Assembly (NCBI GenBank): GCA_002780065.1
Contig: PEWQ01000132.1
Location: 1 to 8,716, forward strand
From: Candidatus Hydrogenedentes bacterium CG07_land_8_20_14_0_80_42_17
Lineage (GTDB): Bacteria; UBA8481
DNA: 8,716 nt
Direction of reading: 5' to 3'
The notes under the pieces are model-generated. The model ran no database searches. It was not told where the DNA came from and saw only the letters and a program-made list of their open reading frames with translations. This document shows positions 1 to 5,836 of the stretch, one piece after another (within the stretch, counting starts at the first letter, position 1; every line of letters starts with the position of its first letter). Position numbers and translations under genes: made by a program.

Positions 1-14
1 AAAAATAAAATTTT

Positions 15-42
15 CAATTTGCACTTTCCAATTTGCAATTTC
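15..42. repeat. Two tandem 14-bp AT-rich units
   Basis: Two adjacent 14-bp units, CAATTTGCACTTTC and CAATTTGCAATTTC, differ at one base. They lie in AT-rich intergenic sequence just left of the GC-rich repeat element. No gene or promoter was recognised in bases 1-61. Two short AT-rich units could arise by chance slippage, and no function is inferred. Confidence 0.5.
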
Positions 43-61
43 AAATATAATGAGAAACGTC

Positions 62-143
62 ATGGAGGCACAGGCGCCACGCGTCAATGGACGCCCTCGC
101 GTGTGCAAGTATTTCATTCGAATGGTAGCCGCAGGCTTCAGCC
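62..143 (+). repeat. Dispersed repeat element, copy A (one core unit)
   Basis: This GC-rich block in an AT-rich spacer matches, in opposite orientation, the element at 4084-4287. It begins ATGGAGGC, continues with CAGGCGCC, then one core unit containing GCGTCAATGGACGC, then CTCGCGTGTGCAAG, and ends with a tail containing TAGCCGCAGGCTTCAGCC. The roughly 42-bp right flank shows about seven differences from copy B. The core can fold as GCGTC-AATG-GACGC, and CATTCGAATG in the tail is a perfect palindrome. No reading frame looks coding. It sits downstream of the small gene at 218-397. It is most likely a non-autonomous dispersed repeat; the boundaries are only those visible from comparing two copies. 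Confidence 0.75.
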
Positions 144-217
144 GATGCGTTCTTTTTTTGATTATTTACGGAAACTCCAGCAATAAATAAATCTGCTTGA
201 TTGCGTATTCGCTATTT

Positions 218-397
218 TTATTTTTCCAGTTTAGCAGTTTCAGAATCTAACATAGATTGAAATGATACTTCTGCAACAGAGTTATTTTGTTTCGTATCCG
301 GCGCGACTCTATTCTCTATAACGTTCTTTAGTCTAGACATTTGATCACCCGAAAGAGTGTCGAAGAGCGCCCAATGATCTAGTTCGTATATGGTCAT
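218..397 (-). CDS. Small hypothetical protein, 59 aa
   Basis: I do not recognise this protein family. The product starts MTIYELDHWALFDTLSGDQM and is polar and probably mostly helical, with no signal peptide, transmembrane segment or cysteine. An upstream ATG at 412 would add five residues, but the sequence GGAGGT lies just inside that extension, seven A residues before the ATG at 397. The ribosome-binding site therefore decides for the shorter form. The stop is TAA. The gene follows dnaE on the same strand after about 110 bp, and a 7-bp stem-loop lies in its leader. Being real is supported by the near-ideal Shine-Dalgarno sequence and an uninterrupted frame; against it are the short length and the lack of a recognisable family. 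Confidence 0.6.
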   Translation of the reverse strand: MTIYELDHWALFDTLSGDQMSRLKNVIENRVAPDTKQNNSVAEVSFQSMLDSETAKLEK

Positions 398-404
398 TTT
401 TTTT

Positions 405-410
405 ACCTCC
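405..410 (-). promoter_or_regulatory. Ribosome-binding site of the 59-aa gene
   Basis: On the minus strand this reads GGAGGT and is followed by a 7-nt A-rich spacer and ATG at 397. It overlaps the alternative in-frame ATG at 412, which has no good site of its own, so it fixes the start at 397. Confidence 0.7.
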
Positions 411-423
411 ATGTTCGATTTTA

Positions 424-443
424 TTAGCCATTCCTTTGGCTAA
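424..443 (-). other. Stem-loop in leader of the 59-aa gene
   Basis: A perfect 7-bp inverted repeat, TTAGCCA and TGGCTAA, surrounds a 6-nt loop. It lies about 14 nt upstream of the ribosome-binding site of the small gene. There is no T-run on either side, so it does not look like an intrinsic terminator for dnaE; it could be a leader hairpin or chance. Confidence 0.4.
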
Positions 444-508
444 CTTGAATATCGACTGAAGAAAAAAAAACTTTACAATATTTCAAAATTATTTTTTTAT
501 GTGCAAAC

Positions 509-3500
509 TTAAGCAAAAAAATGGGAACCGTTTCCATTTTTTGGGGTGAAATTAGGTTCGAGAAGAATATTTTTTTGAATAGCTTCGAGTTCTTTTGAGA
601 GTAGAACCATTGGGTCGATCATTCGGGGCAATTTAATTCGAAATTGTTTTCCTTTCGAAAAGATCTGAAACTCAATTTTGCAATTCCCTTCTTTTCCATT
701 TTCTATAGACGCTTTTATGGAAGCTAATAATGTCTCATCGGAAATATTTTCCAGAGATATTATCGCCTTCCAACTTTTGTCCTCTATTCCGAATACATCG
801 TCACCAATAATTCGTCCGCCGTTTTCAAATCTGCCTCGCATAATAATCGCTTTTCCTTCGAGAAGATTTTTCGAATATCGTTGAAAAGTTGAAGCAAAGA
901 TCAAAGTGTCGAATCTGCCGTGCAGTGTGTCCAGCATTACCTTTGCCATCTCTTTGCCGCGCTTGTCGAGAATTCTATCTATTTTGCTTATCATGCCTAC
1001 GACCCATCCATTTTTTCCTTCGGACATATTCGGAGCCGCCATCAGTTTTAGCGGAGGGAAAGCCTTGAGAAGAGGATGCTCATTTAAATAAAATCCCAGA
1101 TATTCCAGTTCATAAGCGGCGAGGTTTTCAAATTCGGGAAGTTTTTCGATCGTCGGCTCTTCTGAAATTGGAGAATCTCCGAACAGAGAGAGCTGATTTG
1201 AATTTGCGGAATCATGCTCGGCATTGGCTTTATCCCAAAGTTGAGGCAAAGCATTCATTATCGAATGACGATTATGACTCAAACCGTCGTATGCTCCGGA
1301 CAAGATCAGAGCTTCAACTGCGCGCCTATTTACTTTTTTAGAGTCGACGCGAGTCAGAAAATTCCAAAGGCTTAAATATTTTTTATTCTCACGGTTTTCC
1401 GCAATGGCTTCGCATGCACCTATTCCGACATTCTTAATTGCCGCAAGTCCGCATCTAATTGCGGCCCTTTCCGAACCATTCTCAGGTAAAAAAAGAGGCA
1501 TAGAAAAATTAACGTGCGGCGGTAAAATCTTAATTCCCATTCTTCTGGTCTCTTCGGTGTAAAGAGCAAGTTTGTCACGATTATTCATTTCATAAGAAAG
1601 CGTCACTGCCATGAATTCAACAGGATAGTGAACCTTGAGCCATGCGGTCTTGTAAGCAACTACTGCGTACGCAATTGCGTGGCTCTTGTTGAAGCCATAT
1701 CCCGCAAAAGTTTCAATTTGATTAAAAATTTCAGATGCATCTTTCGGATTGATTCCTTTCGCTACGGCGCCTTTGATGAATCTGTCTCTGTTTTTTTCCA
1801 TGAGCTCACGGTTCTTTTTACTCATCGCTCTTCTTAGTATGTCGGCTTCCGCCATAGAATATCCGGCAAGCTCTACGGCAATTTTCATTACTTGTTCCTG
1901 ATACAGGATTATGCCGTAAGTGTCTTCAAGAATTTTTTCTAAAATAGGAACGAGATATGTCACTTTTATTCTGCCGTGTTTTCTATTGGCAAAATCTTCA
2001 GTCAAACTCATTGGACCCGGCCTGTAAAGCGCAATAAGCGCCGCTAAATCTTCGAATTGAGACGGCTTTACTTTTGCAATGAGCTCTCGGATGCCTGATG
2101 AATCAAGCTGAAAGACTCCGAGCGTATGCCCTGAAGACAAAAGCTTATAGACCTCTTCGTCATCGTAAGGAACCGGTCCGATTTCGTTCGAATTGATTTC
2201 AGGTTTGATAAGTTTTTTTACGGCGTTGATTACCGTTAAAGTTTTTAAGCCGAGTAAGTCCATCTTCAAGAGCCCTAGTTTTTCGATCGAGCCCATATCA
2301 AATTGAGTTATGATATTTCCTTCCTGATCTTTGTATAGCGGAGCAATTTCAGTTATCGGAAGGTCGCCAATGACAATCCCTGCGGCATGACGCGATGCAT
2401 GACGTGCGAGCCCTTCAAGTTTTAGCGCTGTTGAAAAAAGAGAAGAGTGTTCTTTCTCAGACGCATTTTTTAATTCCGGAACTGTTTCGATCGATTCTGA
2501 AAGAGTTATTTTCAATTGGTCAGGAATTAGTTTGGTAAGCCGTTCTGCTTCACTTATGGGGATATCTTGAATTCTGGCAACATCTCTGATTACACCTCGA
2601 GCGCCGAATGTTCCGAAAGTTATGATTTGAGCAACTCTATCTTCACCATAGCGTTCTTTGACATAAGAGATAACTTCTTCTCTTCGCTCTTGGCAGATAT
2701 CCACATCGATATCAGGAAGCGATACGCGTTCAGGATTTAAAAATCTTTCGAATATCAGTCCATAAGGAATTGGATCTACTTCTGTGATGCCGAGCGCGTA
2801 TGCGACCAATGAACCTGCAGCAGAACCTCGGCCAGGACCTACCGGTATTCCTCTTCTCTTTGCTTCGCTGATAAAATCTGCAACAATAAGAAAATACCCT
2901 GCGAATCCTTTCGATATTATAATTTTCATCTCTTCTTGAAATCGTTTTTTGTATTCGATTGGAATATTTTCGAATTTTTTACTTAGACCTTCGAGAGCAG
3001 TTTTTTCCAGAAATTCAGCCTCGCTTCCTTCTCCGATTGGAACGGGGAAGACCGGCATGTGCCGCAATCCGAATTTAAACTCAAATTCGATTCGCTCTGC
3101 GATCTCTACTGTCTTCTCGATTGCTTCAGGAGCATATACAAATTTACGCTTCATCTCTTCCGGAGATTTGAGATAGAACTGATCTCCGTTGTATCGTTTT
3201 CTATTCTCATCGCGCAGAAGTTTACGAGTTCCGATGCAGAGAAGAGCGTCATGACTCGGAGCTTCTTCTATTGTCAGATAGTGAACATCGTTCGTTGCGA
3301 CAAGAGCTATTCCGTCGGCTTTTGAGCGTTCGATAAGAAATGACGTTAATTGTTTCTGTTCTTCAATTCCGTGATCCTGAATTTCATAGAAAAAGTTTTC
3401 TTTGCCGAATATGTCTTTACCGCGATGCAGAGCTTTTACTGCTTCGTTTTCATTTCCTGCAAGAAGCCATTTCGAGGCTTCTCCCGAGAGACATCCGGAC

Positions 3501-3913
3501 AATGCGATCAAACCTCGGGAATGAGCGGCAAGGAGCTCGTGGTCGACTCTGGGATTGTAATAAAATCCGTCTGTGTAGCCCAATGTAGAGAGCCTTGCCA
3601 AATTTCGATAACCCTCTTCGGAGGTTGCTAAAACAGTGAGATGAAATCCGCGTTCGAATCCGTTAGGGTGAACTGTTTTGTTAGTTAGATTGTCCGGAGC
3701 AACATAAAGTTCACAGCCGATTATTGGTTTTAAAAGATGTTCAGTTGCCTTTTGATAGAACTCTACAGCGCCAAATAAATTTCCGTGATCTGTCAGCGCA
3801 ATTGCGCGCATTCCGAGTTCTTTCGTTTTTGCGCAGAGCGCGTCAAGTTTGTTTGTTGAGTCAAGAAGACTATAATGCGAGTGAACATGCAGATGAACAA
3901 ATTCACTCTTCAT
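509..3913 (-). CDS. dnaE: DNA polymerase III subunit alpha, DnaE
   Basis: This is the catalytic subunit of the replicative DNA polymerase III, acting at the replication fork with the beta clamp and clamp loader. Its 1134 residues are normal for DnaE1 (E. coli 1160). The N-terminal PHP domain (about 1-270) keeps likely metal ligands: H9 and H11 in HVH, D42-H43, E68, C141, D209 and H211. The C-family palm follows, with GPGRGSAAGSLVAYALG near 359-375, catalytic aspartates D401 and D403 in LPDIDVDI, and D552 in KMDLLGLKTL. Residues 907-911, QLSLF, form a canonical clamp-binding motif, followed by an OB-fold domain (about 969-1050) and a C-terminal tail. The start ATG has AGGAAG nine nt upstream. 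It has its own 385-bp upstream region, so it is probably transcribed separately from truA. The intact PHP site suggests possible built-in proofreading, an inference. Confidence 0.98.
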   Translation of the reverse strand: MKSEFVHLHVHSHYSLLDSTNKLDALCAKTKELGMRAIALTDHGNLFGAVEFYQKATEHLLKPIIGCELYVAPDNLTNKTVHPNGFERGFHLTVLATSEEGYRNLARLSTLGYTDGFYYNPRVDHELLAAHSRGLIALSGCLSGEASKWLLAGNENEAVKALHRGKDIFGKENFFYEIQDHGIEEQKQLTSFLIERSKADGIALVATNDVHYLTIEEAPSHDALLCIGTRKLLRDENRKRYNGDQFYLKSPEEMKRKFVYAPEAIEKTVEIAERIEFEFKFGLRHMPVFPVPIGEGSEAEFLEKTALEGLSKKFENIPIEYKKRFQEEMKIIISKGFAGYFLIVADFISEAKRRGIPVGPGRGSAAGSLVAYALGITEVDPIPYGLIFERFLNPERVSLPDIDVDICQERREEVISYVKERYGEDRVAQIITFGTFGARGVIRDVARIQDIPISEAERLTKLIPDQLKITLSESIETVPELKNASEKEHSSLFSTALKLEGLARHASRHAAGIVIGDLPITEIAPLYKDQEGNIITQFDMGSIEKLGLLKMDLLGLKTLTVINAVKKLIKPEINSNEIGPVPYDDEEVYKLLSSGHTLGVFQLDSSGIRELIAKVKPSQFEDLAALIALYRPGPMSLTEDFANRKHGRIKVTYLVPILEKILEDTYGIILYQEQVMKIAVELAGYSMAEADILRRAMSKKNRELMEKNRDRFIKGAVAKGINPKDASEIFNQIETFAGYGFNKSHAIAYAVVAYKTAWLKVHYPVEFMAVTLSYEMNNRDKLALYTEETRRMGIKILPPHVNFSMPLFLPENGSERAAIRCGLAAIKNVGIGACEAIAENRENKKYLSLWNFLTRVDSKKVNRRAVEALILSGAYDGLSHNRHSIMNALPQLWDKANAEHDSANSNQLSLFGDSPISEEPTIEKLPEFENLAAYELEYLGFYLNEHPLLKAFPPLKLMAAPNMSEGKNGWVVGMISKIDRILDKRGKEMAKVMLDTLHGRFDTLIFASTFQRYSKNLLEGKAIIMRGRFENGGRIIGDDVFGIEDKSWKAIISLENISDETLLASIKASIENGKEGNCKIEFQIFSKGKQFRIKLPRMIDPMVLLSKELEAIQKNILLEPNFTPKNGNGSHFFA
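516..542 (-). terminator. Terminator-like hairpin inside the end of dnaE
   Basis: The last dnaE codons form a stem of 11 base pairs: six A-T pairs, then TGG with CCA, a one-base bulge, then AA with TT, closed by a 4-nt loop. On the minus strand the stem runs into seven T residues, as in an intrinsic terminator, and the plus strand also has an A-run and a T-run. The T-run lies before the TAA stop at 511-509, so efficient termination here would truncate the message. It may therefore be weak, act together with downstream T-rich sequence (T9 at 470-462), or be a coding coincidence. Confidence 0.4.
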
Positions 3914-3922
3914 GAAATAATG

Positions 3923-3928
3923 CTTCCT
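3923..3928 (-). promoter_or_regulatory. Ribosome-binding site of dnaE
   Basis: The minus strand reads AGGAAG, nine nt before the ATG at 3913, and supports the start that leaves the FVHLHVHSHYSLLDS motif at residues 5-19, the usual place in DnaE. Confidence 0.6.
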
Positions 3929-3966
3929 TTTTGAATTTTTCGGTTTGCCATGACTGAACTATGGTA

Positions 3967-3994
3967 ATTCTACTAATTGGCCGGACTTATGCAA
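3967..3994 (-). promoter_or_regulatory. Possible sigma-70-type promoter for dnaE
   Basis: On the minus strand TTGCAT (3994-3989) and TAGAAT (3972-3967) are separated by 16 bp. The -10 box matches five of six consensus bases and the -35 box only three. The leader to the dnaE ATG would be about 45-50 nt. Position is plausible, but such matches are common in AT-rich DNA. Confidence 0.3.
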
Positions 3995-4003
3995 GTTGAT
4001 GAT

Positions 4004-4069
4004 TTACTGGAATTTCCCTAAAACTTTTGCTACCTCATCTATATCTGGAGTCATGTGCGGGATAATCAT
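4004..4069 (-). pseudogene. Possible C-terminal remnant of a lost gene
   Basis: A short minus-strand frame encodes MIIPHMTPDIDEVAKVLGKF plus one Gln, then TAA. The residue pattern (a TPDIDEV-type amphipathic end) resembles the C-terminus of a globular enzyme rather than random translation, but there is no ribosome-binding site before either ATG. An in-frame TAG lies two codons upstream, and the repeat element begins 14 bp further on. It may be what remains of a gene interrupted by the element, a tiny peptide gene, or chance. The family is not identifiable from 21 residues. Confidence 0.25.
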
Positions 4070-4083
4070 GCGTTGCTAAAGCG

Positions 4084-4287
4084 GGCTGAAGCTTGCGGCT
4101 ATCGTTGAAATGAATTGCTTGCACAGGCGAGGCGTCCATTGACGCGTGACGTCCATTGACGCGTGGCGCCCATTGACGCGTGGGCGTCCATTGATGCGTG
4201 GGCGTCCATTGATGCGTGGGCGTCCATTGACGCGTGGCGTCCATTGACGCGTGGCGTCCATTGACGCGAGGGCGCCTGCGCCTCCAT
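4084..4287 (-). repeat. Dispersed repeat element, copy B (eight units)
   Basis: This GC-rich element shares both flanks with copy A at 62-143 but is inverted relative to it. On the minus strand it begins ATGGAGGCGCAGGCGCC, contains eight tandem units, then GCCTCGCCTGTGCAAG and a tail ending TAGCCGCAAGCTTCAGCC. The left flank can itself pair as GGCGC-AG-GCGCC. The copy starts exactly where the truA-end inverted repeat finishes. Base composition is very different from neighbouring genes, which suggests a mobile or amplified element rather than ordinary spacer. No transposase is present, so it would be non-autonomous. Confidence 0.8.
4132..4270. repeat. Tandem array of eight 17-18 bp hairpin units
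   Basis: Plus-strand consensus is GCGTCCATTGACGCGTG. The CCATT element recurs at 4136, 4153, 4170, 4188, 4206, 4224, 4241 and 4258, so periods are 17, 17, 18, 18, 18, 17 and 17 bp; the 18-bp units carry an extra G. Each unit contains GCGTC and GACGC around CATT, able to form a 5-bp stem. GACGC of one unit can also pair with the minus-strand-equivalent arm of its neighbour across a 3-4 nt gap. Most variation is by transitions (GACGC to GATGC in two units, GCGTC to GCGCC or ACGTC once each). There are no unique spacers, so it is not a CRISPR array. Confidence 0.9.
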
Positions 4288-4315
4288 TATGAGTTATGCT
4301 ACCATAACTCATAAT
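4286..4315. repeat. Perfect 13-bp inverted repeat at the truA stop codon
   Basis: ATTATGAGTTATG (4286-4298) and CATAACTCATAAT (4303-4315) are perfect reverse complements around the 4-nt loop CTAC. The right arm encodes the last residues of TruA (NYEL and part of W), and the TAG stop lies in the loop and first stem base region. No T-run follows on either strand, so it is not a standard intrinsic terminator, although the structure could protect a 3' end. Its outer arm runs directly into the repeat element. Confidence 0.85.
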
Positions 4316-5072
4316 TATCGCTGTAGAAAATCTTTTCGAATATCAATCCGCTTGGTGAAATAGTTTGTCCTGCGCAATTTCTGTCTTTTTTTTCAAGTAC
4401 ATCTTTTGCCCATTCGATCTTTTCTGCTCCACGTCCGATTTCAATTAATGTCCCAACCATAATTCTAATTTGGTTCTGAAGAAAGGCGCGCGCTTCGACA
4501 GTGAAGACAATAAGGTTTTTTTGCAGAGGATTTTCTTGATTGCGCTCGATAGTAAAGAGGTCGATAGATCTGACAGGTGATTCTGCCTGACAATGGCTTG
4601 AACGAAACGAAGTAAAATCGTGCTTCCCGATCCAATACTGCGCCGCCGAATTCATTGCCTTTTCATCGAGCCTATACGGAGTCCATCCGGTTTTTCGACG
4701 GTCTATTACCGGCCTTCTACTGCCGCTGCAGAGATAATATCGGTATCTCCGTTTTTTTGCGTCTCGGCGCGCATGAAAAGTATTTGGAACCTCTTTTGCA
4801 TCTAAAATTTGAACGTCGGCAGGCAATTTCGAATTAAGCGCATCAGAAAGTTTTTCTATTGGAATAGAATGCCTAAGGTCAAAGTGAGCAACCTGACCGG
4901 TGGCATGGACTCCTGAATCTGTCCGTCCCGAACCGATTATTCGCTGAGCTTCGCCGAAAACTTCTCGTATTGAAGATTCGAGAACTGCTTGAACAGTTCT
5001 TCCTTTTCCTTGAATCTGCCATCCGACAAAATCAGTTCCGTCATATTCAATGAGAATTGCTACGCGTCGCAT
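4299..5072 (-). CDS. truA: tRNA pseudouridine(38-40) synthase TruA
   Basis: TruA isomerises uridines 38-40 of the tRNA anticodon arm to pseudouridine in the cytoplasm. The 257-residue protein is the usual size and begins RRVAILIEYDGTDFVGWQIQ, the family N-terminus. The catalytic aspartate is D52 in GSGRTDSGVHATGQVAHF, equivalent to D60 of the E. coli enzyme. The later FLQNQIRIMVGTLIEIGRG segment is the conserved C-terminal motif near the active site. The Shine-Dalgarno sequence is weak (AAGAG close to the ATG). The gene follows the putative outer-membrane gene after 30 bp on the same strand, so read-through from the sugar cluster is likely although the functions are unrelated. The last codons lie in a perfect inverted repeat next to the repeat element; the protein end looks intact. 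Confidence 0.97.
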   Translation of the reverse strand: MRRVAILIEYDGTDFVGWQIQGKGRTVQAVLESSIREVFGEAQRIIGSGRTDSGVHATGQVAHFDLRHSIPIEKLSDALNSKLPADVQILDAKEVPNTFHARRDAKKRRYRYYLCSGSRRPVIDRRKTGWTPYRLDEKAMNSAAQYWIGKHDFTSFRSSHCQAESPVRSIDLFTIERNQENPLQKNLIVFTVEARAFLQNQIRIMVGTLIEIGRGAEKIEWAKDVLEKKDRNCAGQTISPSGLIFEKIFYSDNYELW

Positions 5073-5102
5073 AAACTCTTCATCATCGATTCGCTATCGA
5101 TT

Positions 5103-5783
5103 TCAAAATCTGTAATTTGCTCCGGCGGTTACACTTGCGCCGGCTGACATTCTAGCTTCGGTAAAAAATACCCATCTTGGCGACGGCTCGAATCCTGCTC
5201 CTAAATATGCTCCGACTTTATTTACCGCTTGGACTGAAGGAAATTGAGATTGATTATTGGAAGTGATTTCGAGATTTTGATAGAAAATTCCGGCGTAAGG
5301 AAAAATTTCATTCGTCAATCGATATTCCATTGCGCTTGCAACTTGCCATTCTGTATAGTCGAGGTCTGAACCGAGATAGTTTCTGCTAGGTCTAGCCATC
5401 CATTGCGCATCGCCGACAAGTTTCCAATTTTGATATGAGTCGTACCAAGTTCCGCGTATGCCTACGCCCCAGTCGAGTTTGGAAGAGAGATCTGGAGAGA
5501 AAGCCCCTGCTCGAAATTTTTCGGATGATGTTCCGAGCCTTAAATAAAACTCGGCGCCGTCAGCGAATCCGTATGCGGCTTCAGAGAGAAATACAGTAGA
5601 AGTTGCTTCGCCTCTAAGTGTGCGCTGATTGTTTTCAAGATCGACTTTATCGTAAGATACAATTCCTCCGACCATCCATTGATTCTGAGCCGTAATGGGT
5701 CGTCCTATAGGAGCCGCGCTTGAGCTTATCGAAAACAACATTGTCAATACAATTGAGAATACAACTGCATAAGTTCGATTCAT
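5103..5783 (-). CDS. Putative outer-membrane beta-barrel protein, 226 aa
   Basis: The product begins with a clear signal peptide: MNRTY, a hydrophobic stretch to about residue 19, then SSSAAP, with cleavage likely after A23. The mature part has alternating polar/aromatic segments typical of beta-strands (for example GAEFYLRLGTSS, WGVGIRGTWYDS, WKLVGDAQWMAR, KVGAYLGAGFEP, WVFFTEARMSAG) and ends in phenylalanine (ANYRF), the usual C-terminal signal for outer-membrane barrel assembly. Size suggests a small barrel of perhaps eight to ten strands. There are no cysteines or recognisable enzymatic motifs, and I cannot name a family. GAGGTG lies eight nt before the ATG. It is 53 bp downstream of the dTDP-glucose dehydratase gene and upstream of truA. 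A surface role linked to the glycan genes is only inferred from position. Confidence 0.8.
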   Translation of the reverse strand: MNRTYAVVFSIVLTMLFSISSSAAPIGRPITAQNQWMVGGIVSYDKVDLENNQRTLRGEATSTVFLSEAAYGFADGAEFYLRLGTSSEKFRAGAFSPDLSSKLDWGVGIRGTWYDSYQNWKLVGDAQWMARPSRNYLGSDLDYTEWQVASAMEYRLTNEIFPYAGIFYQNLEITSNNQSQFPSVQAVNKVGAYLGAGFEPSPRWVFFTEARMSAGASVTAGANYRF

Positions 5784-5806
5784 TTGCCTCTCACCTCATC
5801 CTCGAA

Positions 5807-5812
5807 AGTATA
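5807..5812 (-). promoter_or_regulatory. Possible -10 box upstream of the barrel gene
   Basis: The minus strand reads TATACT (five of six consensus bases) in the 53-bp gap after the dehydratase gene, which would give a short leader of about 20 nt. There is no good -35 box 16-18 bp upstream (the region is CTGGAG followed by an A-run), so an internal promoter is only a possibility. Confidence 0.25.
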
Positions 5813-5836
5813 AAGATTTTTTTTAGAAACTCCAGT

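Larger units (their letters stand above)
3914..4298. other. Gene-poor stretch between truA and dnaE
   Basis: This 385-bp stretch contains no convincing complete gene. From right to left it holds the 3' half of an inverted repeat at the truA stop codon, the GC-rich repeat element copy B, a short frame that may be the tail of a lost gene, and about 90 bp of dnaE leader with a weak promoter candidate. Open frames crossing the repeat exist in all three minus-strand phases because the 17/18-bp unit rarely creates stops; they are not considered genes. Confidence 0.7.

Noticed and set aside
3059-3631. Plus-strand open frames of 80-90 codons opposite dnaE
   Set aside because: They lie fully antisense to strongly conserved dnaE codons, overlap one another, and lack ribosome-binding sites.
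4132-4270. CRISPR array
   Set aside because: Units are 17-18 bp and directly adjacent with no unique spacers, and there are no cas genes nearby.
4035-4312. Open frames crossing the tandem array in all three minus-strand phases, giving repeats such as ASMDATRQWTP
   Set aside because: The 17/18-bp unit shifts phase each time, no frame has a ribosome-binding site, and the variation follows DNA units rather than codons. The single-unit copy at 62-143 has no matching frame.
4286-4315. Standard intrinsic terminator after truA
   Set aside because: The stem is perfect but AT-rich and is followed by GGAGGC on the minus strand and TATCG on the plus strand, with no T-run.
171-5835. Ten-base identity GAAACTCCAG at 171-180 and 5826-5835 as a shared regulatory site
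   Set aside because: Tens of repeated 10-mers are expected by chance in a window of this size, and the surrounding bases do not extend the match.
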